Assembly (NCBI RefSeq): GCF_947258925.1
Contig: NZ_CAMYKG010000015.1
Span: forward strand, 30,856 to 88,138
Length of the DNA stretch: 57,283 nucleotides
From: an uncultured Eudoraea sp.
Lineage (GTDB): Bacteria > Bacteroidota > Bacteroidia > Flavobacteriales > Flavobacteriaceae
Direction: 5' to 3'
The translations under genes and the position numbers were made by a program. The notes beneath the pieces are model-generated. The model was not told where the DNA came from. It searched no databases and was given only the letters and a program-made list of their open reading frames with translations. Shown here one piece after another: positions 26,882-36,309 of the stretch. How positions within the stretch are numbered: the first letter of the stretch is position 1; each line of letters opens with the position of its first letter.

Positions 26882-29281
26882 TTATTTACCTATAATATGT
26901 AATTCTGTAAATTCCTTTGTCACGTGTATTGTATTACTACCATTAAGTTTAACCTCTTTAAGGGGTACTATTTCATTGTCTATTTCTATCTCCTTTATTT
27001 TAAAGGGAAGATCAATTAAGTTTAATTTAAATGTATTGTAGGAGGTAGTAAATGTCCCATTTTTAAACTGCTGAATAATTAATTCATTTTCCTTCCCGTT
27101 CAATTTAAAGTTTCGGAGACTATAACTACCTTTAGTGTAATCATAACCATCCTGTGCATCCTCATAAACAGCTGATTTTTCGATTCCATATTTGAAGTAT
27201 ACCTCAAGTATCAATTCTTCTATTTCTTTTTCCCCTACGTATTGTTGAACAGGATATTTTGGAATAATTGCACCTTCTTTTATAAAAATAGGAATCTTAT
27301 CAATATCAGCATCTACCCATTTCTCCATTCCCCCTTCTATAACTTCTCCAGACCAATAATTATGCCATTTACCCTTTGGGATATACATTCTTCTGCCCTG
27401 GGCATTAGGCTCCTGCACCGGACATACTAAGATATGATCACCGAAGATAAACTCATCCGTCCTGAAATGTGTTTGCAGGTCTTCCTGATCAAAATAAACC
27501 AGGGGTTTTAGCATGGGTATGTTTTCCCTGGAATACTTCCAGAACATCGTATACAGGTAAGGAAGAAGCTGGTATCTTAATTCAATAAACTTTTTTACTA
27601 TTTTCGTCACTTCTTTATCAAAGGACCAGGGTTCCTGATCCCCGTGATCTCCACTGGAATGGACTCTGAAAAAGGGATGAAAGATACCGAGTTGAATCCA
27701 TCTGGCAAAAAGTTCACCATTGGGTTGTTCAGCAAATCCTCCTATATCTGAACCAACAAATGACATCCCACTCATACACATTCTCTGAACCTGTACATTG
27801 GCGATCCATAAATGCTCCCAGGTTGCTACGTTATCACCTGTCCATGTGGAACAATAACGCTGTGCGCCGGCATAGGCTGCTCTTGTAATAACAAATGGTC
27901 GTTTGGGATACACATATTTCTTTACTCCTTCATAAGTAGCCCTTACCATCTGTGTACCATAAATATTGTGGGCCTTTCTATGGCTACATGGGTGGCCGTC
28001 AAAATCATGTCTGGTGTCCAAAGGTGCTGTTTTAGACGGTACTTCCATAATTGCCGGTTCATTCATATCATTCCATACTGCATGTGCCCCGGTTTCAGAC
28101 ATAAGCTCTTTATAAAGGCCTGCCCACCATTCTCTAACCTTTGGGTTAGTAAAATCAGGAAAACTACATTCCCCGGGCCAAACCTTGCCTCTCATCAGGG
28201 GTCCATCTCCCCTTTTGCAGAAATAGTCATTTTCAATTCCTTCCTTATATACCCAATAGTCTTTATCTACCTTAATACCCGGATCTATCATCACAACGGT
28301 TTTAAAGCCATCCTCGTTCAAATCATCTATCATGGCTTTTGGATCCGGAAATTTTTTCTTATCCCATGTAAAACATCGAAATCCATCCATATAATCAATA
28401 TCCAGATAGATGGCATCACAAGGTATTTTAAGGGCTCTGAAATTAGCAGCTATTTTCCTTACTGCACTCTCCGGGTAGTAACTCCATTTGGACTGATGAA
28501 ATCCCAATGCCCATAATGGTGGCATTTCCGGTGTCCCCGTTAAATCGGTATAATCACCAACTACTTTTGACATTTCGGGACCATAAAAAAAGTAATAATT
28601 CATCTCTCCGCCATCTGCCCAGAAACTCGTTATATTTCTTCGTTCGTGCGCAAAATCAAAATGTGTCCGAAATGTATTATCGAAAAATATCCCATAAGCA
28701 ATATTATTATGGAGACCTATATAAAAAGGAATGGCCTTATATAAGGGGTCCTGATCTTTGGTGTATGCATATGAATCCGTTACCCAATTGTGCACTCTTT
28801 TCCCTTTTAAGTTAGAGTGTGTAGCTTTATCACCCATGCCGTAAAAGCTTTCGGCCGGTTGAGTGATTTTACTCATTTTTACAGAATTGCCCCCATATTC
28901 GTAATTCTCTTCCCAATGAAAGCCTAATTCGTCCTCATTGATAATATTTCCCTCCAGGTCCGAAATCTGGGTTCGCATCGTCTTTTTATCGATCAATACC
29001 TGGATCTTAGACGTAATAATGAGATATTCTGTTTTGGTTTCTTTAGATTCAAGTTTATTGTAGCCCCTGCTAGCATCCGGACTAATAGCATATGAGAAAT
29101 CTGGTTGAAAAACCTCTTCGGTTGCATATCTGAAGCGAATGGCACTATTGCGCAGTACGGTTATTTCCAGAATAACACCATTCTCGGAGCTAAAATAAAA
29201 TTTATCTGAATCCCGCTTAAATGCTATTATCTTATTGGGGTATAAATTTCCTTTGTATTCTAATTCTGTATTGGTAATCAT
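26882..29281 (-). CDS. Glycoside hydrolase family 31 alpha-glucosidase
   Basis: 799 residues, with an N-terminal beta-sandwich and (beta/alpha)8 catalytic domain. The nucleophile motif WNDMNEPAIME and the acid/base region FVGSDIGGFAEQPNGELFARW are intact, as are DIDYMDGFRCFTWD and RVHSSGDHGDQEPW. No signal peptide is seen, suggesting cytoplasmic action on oligosaccharides such as maltose or maltodextrin. It lies 100 nt after glgB; a palindrome in the gap suggests its own regulation. Confidence 0.93.
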   Translation of the reverse strand: MITNTELEYKGNLYPNKIIAFKRDSDKFYFSSENGVILEITVLRNSAIRFRYATEEVFQPDFSYAISPDASRGYNKLESKETKTEYLIITSKIQVLIDKKTMRTQISDLEGNIINEDELGFHWEENYEYGGNSVKMSKITQPAESFYGMGDKATHSNLKGKRVHNWVTDSYAYTKDQDPLYKAIPFYIGLHNNIAYGIFFDNTFRTHFDFAHERRNITSFWADGGEMNYYFFYGPEMSKVVGDYTDLTGTPEMPPLWALGFHQSKWSYYPESAVRKIAANFRALKIPCDAIYLDIDYMDGFRCFTWDKKKFPDPKAMIDDLNEDGFKTVVMIDPGIKVDKDYWVYKEGIENDYFCKRGDGPLMRGKVWPGECSFPDFTNPKVREWWAGLYKELMSETGAHAVWNDMNEPAIMEVPSKTAPLDTRHDFDGHPCSHRKAHNIYGTQMVRATYEGVKKYVYPKRPFVITRAAYAGAQRYCSTWTGDNVATWEHLWIANVQVQRMCMSGMSFVGSDIGGFAEQPNGELFARWIQLGIFHPFFRVHSSGDHGDQEPWSFDKEVTKIVKKFIELRYQLLPYLYTMFWKYSRENIPMLKPLVYFDQEDLQTHFRTDEFIFGDHILVCPVQEPNAQGRRMYIPKGKWHNYWSGEVIEGGMEKWVDADIDKIPIFIKEGAIIPKYPVQQYVGEKEIEELILEVYFKYGIEKSAVYEDAQDGYDYTKGSYSLRNFKLNGKENELIIQQFKNGTFTTSYNTFKLNLIDLPFKIKEIEIDNEIVPLKEVKLNGSNTIHVTKEFTELHIIGK

Positions 29282-29355
29282 AAAGGGTATTTTAAAAGAC
29301 CCACAAAAAAAAGACTTTAACTTTTAAAATTAAAACGATCTTATGACCAATTATA

Positions 29356-29373
29356 AACTATAACGTTATAGTT
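29356..29373. promoter_or_regulatory. Perfect 18-bp palindrome, candidate operator
   Basis: AACTATAACGTTATAGTT is its own reverse complement, centred on CG as in many LacI-family operators. It sits 8 nt past the glgB stop and 75 nt upstream of the GH31 start. No T-run follows, so it is not a good terminator. Binding protein unknown. Confidence 0.45.
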
Positions 29374-29381
29374 AGCCATAA

Positions 29382-31301
29382 TTATTGGAAAACTACCATT
29401 CCAAGTGGAGGAATTGTAATTTCAATAGAAGTTTTATGACCATGCCAGGGGGTTTTGGAAACTTTTATACCGGTATTTTTACTTCCACTTCCACCATATT
29501 TTTTGGCATCGCTGTTAAAAACCTCTTTAATCGCACCTTTTTTTGGCATTCCTATCCGGTATCCTTCCCTTGGAACAGGAGTAAAGTTACAGGCCACTAT
29601 TAGGTCTTTTTTCGGGTCGTGACCACTGCGGATATAAGTGAGTACAGAATTTTCATAATCTCCATAATCTATCCACTGAAATCCTTCCGGACTGAATTGT
29701 TTTTCATATAAAGCAGGCGATGTGCGATATAGTTTATTTAGATCTTTTACCAGCTCCTGTATTCCCGAGTGAAGATCATATTGCAGCAAATGCCAATCCA
29801 GACTTTGCTCAAAATTCCATTCAGAAGATTGTCCAAACTCAGCTCCCATAAAAATGAGGTTAGCACCCGGATGAGTAAACATATAACCATAGAGCAATCG
29901 GAGATTGGCGAATCTTTGCCATTCATCGCCCGGCATTCTATACAATAAGGACTGCTTTCCATAAACCACCTCGTCGTGTGAAAATGGCAACATAAAATTT
30001 TCTGTAAAGGCATAGGTCATGCTAAATGTCAGATCATTCTGATGATGCCTTCTGTAAATAGGTTCTTTTTTAAAGTATTCCAGGGTATCATGCATCCATC
30101 CCATCATCCATTTCATTCCAAATCCCAAACCTCCTATACTTACTGGCTTGGAAACCATAGAGAAGGATGTAGATTCTTCTGCTATAGTTTGAATCCCTTT
30201 GAAACTGCTGTATACCTCCTGATTAAGTTCCCGGATAAAAGATATTGCTTCAAGATTCTCATTATTGCCATAAATATTCGGTTCCCACTCCCCTTCTTCA
30301 CGTGAATAATCCAGATAAAGCATCGAGGCAACCGCATCTACACGAAGACCATCTGCATGATATTGGTCTAACCAAAAGTTAGCATTGCTAATTAGAAAAG
30401 CCCTTACCTCGTTTCTGCCGTAATTGAATATCAAACTTTTCCAATCCGGGTGATATCCTTTTCTTTTATCGGGATTCTCATAAAGACAAGATCCGTCAAA
30501 AAACCCTAATCCATGCGCATCTTCAGGAAAATGTGAAGGTACCCAATCCAAAATAACACCAATGTCATTTTGATGCAGTTTATCTACCAGGAGTTTAAAA
30601 TCTTCCGGTTTGCCAAATCTTGAAGTTGGTGCAAAATAGCCTGTAAGCTGGTAACCCCATGAAGGGTCGTATGGGTACTCCATAATCGGCATAAATTCTA
30701 CATGTGTAAAATTCATGTCTTTTAAATATTTTACGAGATCATCTGCCAAATCCACATAAGACATAAATTTATTATCATCAGTGCGTTTCCATGATCCCAG
30801 ATGTACTTCATATACGGAATACGGTTTGTCCAGATTGTTCTTGGTTTCGCGGGTATCCATCCATTTTTTGTCCTTCCATTTATAGGAATCGTCCCATACC
30901 ACTGATGCCGTATTTGGTGGATGCTGACAATATCTGGCAAAAGGGTCTGCTTTCTCCGTCTTAATATCGTTATTATGTGAATGTATTTTGTATTTGTACA
31001 AAGCACCTTGCTCTACTCCGGGTATAAAACCTTCCCAAATTCCGCTTTCATCCCATCTCACATTAAGCTGATGCTCTCCTTCCACCCAATAATTAAAATC
31101 CCCAATTACCGAGACAGACTTGGCCGTAGGTGCCCAAACGGCAAAATAGGTTCCTTTTTTGCCCTTAACTTTAAGGGGATGCGATCCCAGGTGTTTATAA
31201 AGCCGATAATGCTTTCCTGCTTTAAATAAATTAATATCAAAATCCGTTAATAAGCTATAGGGTATTACATTGCCCATATTTTTGTTGTTAGTTGGTTTCA
31301 T
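29382..31301 (-). CDS. glgB: 1,4-alpha-glucan branching enzyme
   Basis: 639 residues; GH13 enzyme that introduces alpha-1,6 branches. N-terminal CBM48 (YFAVWAPTAKSVSVIGDFN), then the GH13 catalytic residues in GLRVDAVASMLY (Asp), IAEESTSF (Glu) and LPFSHDEVVYGK (Asp). Its start overlaps the 3' end of mak by 14 nt, so the branching enzyme is translationally linked to the GlgE pathway. Confidence 0.96.
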   Translation of the reverse strand: MKPTNNKNMGNVIPYSLLTDFDINLFKAGKHYRLYKHLGSHPLKVKGKKGTYFAVWAPTAKSVSVIGDFNYWVEGEHQLNVRWDESGIWEGFIPGVEQGALYKYKIHSHNNDIKTEKADPFARYCQHPPNTASVVWDDSYKWKDKKWMDTRETKNNLDKPYSVYEVHLGSWKRTDDNKFMSYVDLADDLVKYLKDMNFTHVEFMPIMEYPYDPSWGYQLTGYFAPTSRFGKPEDFKLLVDKLHQNDIGVILDWVPSHFPEDAHGLGFFDGSCLYENPDKRKGYHPDWKSLIFNYGRNEVRAFLISNANFWLDQYHADGLRVDAVASMLYLDYSREEGEWEPNIYGNNENLEAISFIRELNQEVYSSFKGIQTIAEESTSFSMVSKPVSIGGLGFGMKWMMGWMHDTLEYFKKEPIYRRHHQNDLTFSMTYAFTENFMLPFSHDEVVYGKQSLLYRMPGDEWQRFANLRLLYGYMFTHPGANLIFMGAEFGQSSEWNFEQSLDWHLLQYDLHSGIQELVKDLNKLYRTSPALYEKQFSPEGFQWIDYGDYENSVLTYIRSGHDPKKDLIVACNFTPVPREGYRIGMPKKGAIKEVFNSDAKKYGGSGSKNTGIKVSKTPWHGHKTSIEITIPPLGMVVFQ

Positions 31302-32922
31302 TAATAATATTCATAATCCCCTGTAAAGGAATTACCGCCCACCTGGGTCTTGAATTCATTTCATACCCCAATTCGTAAACCGCCTTTTCGAGCATACAAT
31401 ACTTTAAAAGAAAGATTCGTTCCTGGCGGTAACCAATATTAATATTATGTTCCTGAATCAGACTTGCATAGGTTTCAAGAAAAACGCCAATGAAGTAACG
31501 ATAGAGAATTTCTCCCGCAAGAAAAAGATCATCCTGTGAGAATGCATAATCCTCCATATGATTGAAAATAGTTGCATAAACTGCGTAATGAAATGACCTG
31601 AAAATACCTGCAATATCCTTTAATGGGGGTTGTTTCACCTTCCTGTCTCTAATGGTACTCTCCGGTTCCCCTTCAAAATCAAGCAAATAAAAATCATCGT
31701 CCTTAACCAGAACTTGCCCAAGGTGATAATCTCCATGTACCCTTATCCTTTCGCCCTTGAGTTTGGTCCAGTCAAAATTTACAAATCGTTTTCTGATCTC
31801 ATTTTTCCGCTCTAAGAATTCCGAAGCCAATTCCCGCGATAGCCCTTCCAAACGATGGAGGTTATTTTCAACCGTATTTAACCTATTTTGAAACTGGTAT
31901 AATAATCTGTTCTTTAACCACACCTCATAGTCCCCATTGAAATGAGTGGGTGTAAATGCCGTATCTTCAAATTCTGAGCCCAGAGCTATATGCATTTCTG
32001 CCGTTCTTTGGGCAAGTACCTGTAACTTCAGGAAAATATTCAATCCTGCCCAATCAATAATCTCTGGTGGCACATCTCTTATATTCAGCCGTTCAAACAA
32101 TTCTGTTTGAGGCAGCTGATGAACGTTTATATTCTTATATTCAAGGTTACTGAAAATTTTATGTAACTCTTTCAACATAAAATCCCAAGCATCCCCCTGA
32201 TTTGGTACTAACTCCTGCATTAAAGCAATTGTAATATTAACATTATCAGAATCCATTATACTGATATTACCCTGATAAGCCGGTGTATTCTTGTAGCCTT
32301 TTCGCTCCGAAAGGAACTGACTCATTTCATAATCGGGATTTTTATCAGCATAAATTCTTCTGAAAAACTTAATAACGGATTTGTCATTAATAATTACCGA
32401 GGTATTGCTCTGTTCAAGACCCATAAAACGCGAGGATTCATAAGTTGTATCATGAAAATCCGCGCTTTTATGATACCTTACCCGAGTCGTATCATTTGGT
32501 TCTGCATTAACAATTCGCTCAAAAACTAATTTTCTAAAAGCCTCAAGGTTTATGGCATCTATTATAAAACCTTCCTGTCCATTGATACTAAGAGGAAGAA
32601 TCCTGTCTTTTTCGGCAAAATTCTCATCTGTAACAAATGCGATTGGCAGAAAGTAATGCTGATAAAAAGCTTCTTCAAAATTAACTTCAATTAATAAACC
32701 ATAGTATACTTCGCCTTTCTGTTGTATACGGAAATACTCCTGGAGCTCAATATACTTCAGCTTACTTGCTTTACCCCCATACCAGCGTTGTTTTACTACA
32801 TAGGCTTCAAGAACATCGGAAAGAAAGACTTTTAAAAAGTTTTTATCCTCCAATAAATTTTCCCAAGACGCATTAAATGAGTAGGGAGGCTGGAGTATGG
32901 CTTCTTGTTTCTTCTTGGACAT
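31288..32922 (-). CDS. mak: Maltokinase
   Basis: 544 residues; phosphorylates maltose to maltose-1-phosphate, the donor for GlgE. N-terminal cap domain with AYVVKQRWYGGKASKL and the aminoglycoside-phosphotransferase-like kinase core: catalytic RVHGDYHLGQVLV and metal-binding FYLLDFEGEP. It stands alone and is not fused to trehalose synthase as in many bacteria. It starts 2 nt after glgE. Confidence 0.88.
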   Translation of the reverse strand: MSKKKQEAILQPPYSFNASWENLLEDKNFLKVFLSDVLEAYVVKQRWYGGKASKLKYIELQEYFRIQQKGEVYYGLLIEVNFEEAFYQHYFLPIAFVTDENFAEKDRILPLSINGQEGFIIDAINLEAFRKLVFERIVNAEPNDTTRVRYHKSADFHDTTYESSRFMGLEQSNTSVIINDKSVIKFFRRIYADKNPDYEMSQFLSERKGYKNTPAYQGNISIMDSDNVNITIALMQELVPNQGDAWDFMLKELHKIFSNLEYKNINVHQLPQTELFERLNIRDVPPEIIDWAGLNIFLKLQVLAQRTAEMHIALGSEFEDTAFTPTHFNGDYEVWLKNRLLYQFQNRLNTVENNLHRLEGLSRELASEFLERKNEIRKRFVNFDWTKLKGERIRVHGDYHLGQVLVKDDDFYLLDFEGEPESTIRDRKVKQPPLKDIAGIFRSFHYAVYATIFNHMEDYAFSQDDLFLAGEILYRYFIGVFLETYASLIQEHNINIGYRQERIFLLKYCMLEKAVYELGYEMNSRPRWAVIPLQGIMNIINETN

Positions 32923-32924
32923 TT

Positions 32925-34865
32925 CTACTTTTTAAGATGAAATAAATGAAATGGTAAGGCTGGATGTAATTCTACAAAGTTCCACTCATCATACCAAAGA
33001 TAACTATTGTCAGTGACAACATCATGCATAGTAATTCCATGACTAATGTCATGAGATAATTCATCCAGGGGAAGCTGTAACATTCCTCGCTGTGAATAGT
33101 GAGAATCGAGATTGATAATCACCAATACTTCATCTGTTTTATCATCATTCCATTTATAAAAGGCTATGAGCTGTTCATTATCTATTCTGCAAAACCTGAT
33201 ATTGTTGGTTTGTTGCAATGCCTTATGATGCTTCCTGGCCTGGTTTAAGCGTGTAATTATAAGCGTGAGTTTATTCTTAATGGACCAATCCCAGAATCGT
33301 ACTTCATACTTTTCAGAGTTAAGATACTCCTCTTTTCCGGGTAGGGCATCAGAAAGCATATATTCAAAAACAGGACCATAGATCCCAATATTACCACAAA
33401 GGGTAGCCGCCAGGGCATAGCGTGTAATATGCATGGCTTCATTTGCACCTTGCAAATGATAGGGGTTAATATCGGGAGTGTTAGGCCAGAAATTTGGACG
33501 ATAATACTCCTTCATTTCTGTCTGGGTAAGCTCGGTCATATATTCCATGAGCTCGTGCTTATGTACCCGCCAGGTAAAATAGGTATAAGACTGTGAAAAA
33601 CCCTGCTTGGCCAATTGCTGCATAACCTTAGGCCTGGAAAAAGCTTCTGCTAAAAAAAGTACATCGGGATGTTTCTTTTTGACCTCGGATATCAACCAAT
33701 TCCAAAAATAGTAGGGCTTGGTATGCGGATTATCCACCCGGAATATTTGTACTCCCAGTTTAACCCACTTCAGGGTGACATCCAAAAGTTCTGACCATAA
33801 TTCCTTATAAGCTTTAGACTCAAAATAGAAGTTGACAATGTCCTGATATTTCTTCGGGGGATTCTCGGCATATTGCATGGTTCCATCCGGTCTTTTTCTA
33901 AACCATTCAGGATTACTTGTTATATAGGGATGATCAGGAGCTGCCTGAAAAGCTAAATCCAGAGCGACCTCAAGATTGAGTTCTTTGGCTTTTTTTATGA
34001 GACTTTGAAGGTCTTTTTCTGTACCTAATTCCGGATGAATTTCCTTATGACCTCCTAATTTAGAACCTATTGCCCATGGTACGCCCGAATCTCCTTCCGC
34101 GGCATTGGTTACATTATTCTTACCCTTTCTGTTGACTTCACCTATGGGATGTATTGGAGGAAAATAAAGGACATCAAAACCCATTTCAGCTATTTTAGGC
34201 AGAATGTGCTCACAATCTTTAAATGTGCCATGTTTCCCTTCCACCGGGGATGAAGACCTTGGAAAAAATTCATACCAGGTACTGAAATTAGCCTTTAATC
34301 TGTCTACATATACCTGCAACTCCGCACTTGTATTGGCTAAAACACGATTTGGATTTTCAACAAACAATTCATGAAGTTTTTCTGAAACTGCTTCTTTAAC
34401 TGCTTTCGCATATAAATCCTTGTTTTTAAAGGATTCTATTACATCCTGTATATACTTCTTGTCTGAAGCACCAACTTTTTTTGATAGGTATTCTAAATGC
34501 CGGACCCCGTCGAGCAACTCGCTGTTTACGCGTTGATTATCCTTTAATTTTGCCTCTATTCCATGTTGCCAGTTTTGCGCATGATCTACCCAGGCAGAAA
34601 CCCTGTAGGTATAAAATCCTTGTTTTAGAACTTTAAAGGAAGCCCTGTAAACATCATTAACCAGGTCTTCCATACGTATGGAGCTATAATTTCTCTCGTT
34701 TTCATGCTTGTATTGCAGCTCTGCCTGAATAATATCATGACCGTCTCCTAAGACATCCGCATAAACCATAACAGACTCTCCAACTACCCGCTTAACAAAA
34801 AAAGCCCCGCAATGGAGCTGTGGAGTAATATTTTCAATCACCACACGTTGTTGTCTTAACTTCAT
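32925..34865 (-). CDS. glgE: Alpha-1,4-glucan:maltose-1-phosphate maltosyltransferase
   Basis: 646 residues, family GH13_3. It extends alpha-1,4-glucans with maltosyl units from maltose-1-phosphate. The nucleophile D378 is in FRVDNPHTKPYYFW, the acid/base E407 in LFLAEAFSRPKVM and the transition-state Asp D465 in NTPDINPYHLQ; all match GlgE. It heads glgE-mak-glgB. The upstream region (34866-35069) shows no clear TAnnTTTG element. Confidence 0.95.
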   Translation of the reverse strand: MKLRQQRVVIENITPQLHCGAFFVKRVVGESVMVYADVLGDGHDIIQAELQYKHENERNYSSIRMEDLVNDVYRASFKVLKQGFYTYRVSAWVDHAQNWQHGIEAKLKDNQRVNSELLDGVRHLEYLSKKVGASDKKYIQDVIESFKNKDLYAKAVKEAVSEKLHELFVENPNRVLANTSAELQVYVDRLKANFSTWYEFFPRSSSPVEGKHGTFKDCEHILPKIAEMGFDVLYFPPIHPIGEVNRKGKNNVTNAAEGDSGVPWAIGSKLGGHKEIHPELGTEKDLQSLIKKAKELNLEVALDLAFQAAPDHPYITSNPEWFRKRPDGTMQYAENPPKKYQDIVNFYFESKAYKELWSELLDVTLKWVKLGVQIFRVDNPHTKPYYFWNWLISEVKKKHPDVLFLAEAFSRPKVMQQLAKQGFSQSYTYFTWRVHKHELMEYMTELTQTEMKEYYRPNFWPNTPDINPYHLQGANEAMHITRYALAATLCGNIGIYGPVFEYMLSDALPGKEEYLNSEKYEVRFWDWSIKNKLTLIITRLNQARKHHKALQQTNNIRFCRIDNEQLIAFYKWNDDKTDEVLVIINLDSHYSQRGMLQLPLDELSHDISHGITMHDVVTDNSYLWYDEWNFVELHPALPFHLFHLKK

Positions 34866-35069
34866 ACTTTCTTTCTAGGGTTGGCGTTAAAAATATGAAA
34901 TAATCTGAAATAGTTTGGTCCAAAGCCCCAATTTTTATGGAATTAGATGATTATCCAATAGGTTTATTCCATTTTTGGAACGCTTTTTGTTTTGAGGTTA
35001 GGAGAATCTTTAGAATTTAATCGAATTAATTAAAATATTTAAAACAATAATCTTAAAACATAATCAATT

Positions 35070-35627
35070 ATGAAAACAATTAAACTACTATCTGTCGCAT
35101 TTTTAACGCTTATTTTTTTCTCTTGTGAAGGACCGACTGGACCTCCGGGACCTCCCGGATTTGATGGAGTAGACGGTATTGACGGCGTAAACATACTTGG
35201 ACAAGTCCTGGAAATAGAAGGTACTTTTGACGCTGGCAATGACTATTTTTTACTTTATGAATTTCCGCAAACTGTAGAAGTTTTTGAATCGGACGTTGTT
35301 TTAGTATACCTTCTTTGGGACGTAGCCGAAGACGGTAATGGCGAACCCCTTGATATCTGGAGGTTATTACCTCAAACACGTATTTTAGACCAGGGGTTAT
35401 TGCAGTATAATTATGACTTTACTTTTTTGGATGTAAGTGTCTTTCTGGAGTCAGACTTTGACCTTGGCACACTTAGTCCGGGAGATACGGATAACCAGGT
35501 ATTCAGAATTGCCATTGTCCCTGCAGAATTCGCCCAAAGTTCTAAAATGGATACTTCTAATATTAATGAAGTTATGAGCAGTTTGAATGTAAGAGAAATA
35601 GATATTAACAGAGTACAGTTGGATTAA
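35070..35627 (+). CDS. Lipoprotein with a short collagen-like segment
   Basis: 185 residues. Lipoprotein signal (LLSVAFLTLIFFSC), with the lipid Cys at about residue 19 followed at once by Gly-X-Y triplets GPTGPPGPPGFDGVDGIDG. The remaining 140 residues form an acidic, probably beta-rich domain with no recognised family. Related collagen-triplet lipoproteins occur in marine flavobacteria. A terminator follows at 35651. Function unknown; a stalk holding the domain away from the membrane is plausible. Confidence 0.75.
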   Translation: MKTIKLLSVAFLTLIFFSCEGPTGPPGPPGFDGVDGIDGVNILGQVLEIEGTFDAGNDYFLLYEFPQTVEVFESDVVLVYLLWDVAEDGNGEPLDIWRLLPQTRILDQGLLQYNYDFTFLDVSVFLESDFDLGTLSPGDTDNQVFRIAIVPAEFAQSSKMDTSNINEVMSSLNVREIDINRVQLD

Positions 35628-35650
35628 CATAATTTGATCTAGGAAAAATT

Positions 35651-35681
35651 ATCCCCGCAATTAAATTGTGGGGATTTTTTT
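35651..35681 (+). terminator. Terminator of the collagen-like lipoprotein gene
   Basis: An 11-bp stem with one wobble (ATCCCCGCAAT / ATTGTGGGGAT), TAA loop, followed by a run of seven T. Starts 24 nt after the stop. Confidence 0.85.
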
Positions 35682-35694
35682 ATATACTAATCCT

Positions 35695-35702
35695 TAACTT
35701 TG
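35695..35702 (+). promoter_or_regulatory. Possible -7 element of msrB
   Basis: TAACTTTG, a full TAnnTTTG match, 57 nt before the msrB ATG and directly after the preceding terminator. The -33 TTG is not obvious. Confidence 0.42.
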
Positions 35703-35758
35703 AAAGGATTTAGGTTTGAAATCGTCAAAGAAAATAGAAAAAGAAAAAATTGATTGTT

Positions 35759-36259
35759 ATGAAGAATTATGTATGGATTATCCTTTTGCTATCTCTGGGG
35801 TGCAAAGGAGTTTCTCAGGAAAAAGAAAAAGAAACAACAGAAGCAGAGAACAAAACGGAAACTTTTAAAGTTGCAAAATCTGAAGAAGAATGGCGTAAGG
35901 AACTTACGGATATGCAATTTTACGTGCTCAGAAAAGCAGGTACGGAAAATGCGGGTTCCAGCAATTTATTAAACAATAAAGAATCTGGTACATATGTCTG
36001 CGCCGGCTGTGGTACGGCTTTGTTCAGAAGCGAAGACAAATTTGATTCAGGGACAGGATGGCCAAGTTTCGACAAGGAAATTAAAGGTAATGTGGCCTAT
36101 GATGTAGATTACAAAATAGGCTATAAAAGGACCGAAGAGCACTGTGCAGTTTGTGGAGGGCATCTTGGGCATGTTTTTGAAGATGGTCCCCGGGAAACTA
36201 CCGGATTAAGGCATTGCATAAACGGAGCCGCCCTGCGTTTTGTACCCGCAGAGAAATAG
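35759..36259 (+). CDS. msrB: Peptide-methionine (R)-S-oxide reductase, lipoprotein form
   Basis: 166 residues from the ATG (a TTG three codons upstream is possible). Lipoprotein signal WIILLLSLGC, then an acidic linker and the MsrB domain. Zinc CxxC pairs CAGC and CAVC, core motifs SGTGWPSF and GHLGHVFEDGP, and the catalytic Cys in LRHCINGAAL are present. The lipid anchor places it at the periplasmic side of a membrane, where it would repair oxidised Met in envelope proteins. Confidence 0.93.
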   Translation: MKNYVWIILLLSLGCKGVSQEKEKETTEAENKTETFKVAKSEEEWRKELTDMQFYVLRKAGTENAGSSNLLNNKESGTYVCAGCGTALFRSEDKFDSGTGWPSFDKEIKGNVAYDVDYKIGYKRTEEHCAVCGGHLGHVFEDGPRETTGLRHCINGAALRFVPAEK

Positions 36260-36309
36260 AACTGCAACACTCTACCTATAATGAAGGGCTTAGCACCATA
36301 ACCAAATTG

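Noticed and set aside
27812..28516. Long open frame on the plus strand opposite GH31
   Set aside because: Cysteine- and isoleucine-rich, no family pattern, and it lies antisense to a well-conserved catalytic domain.
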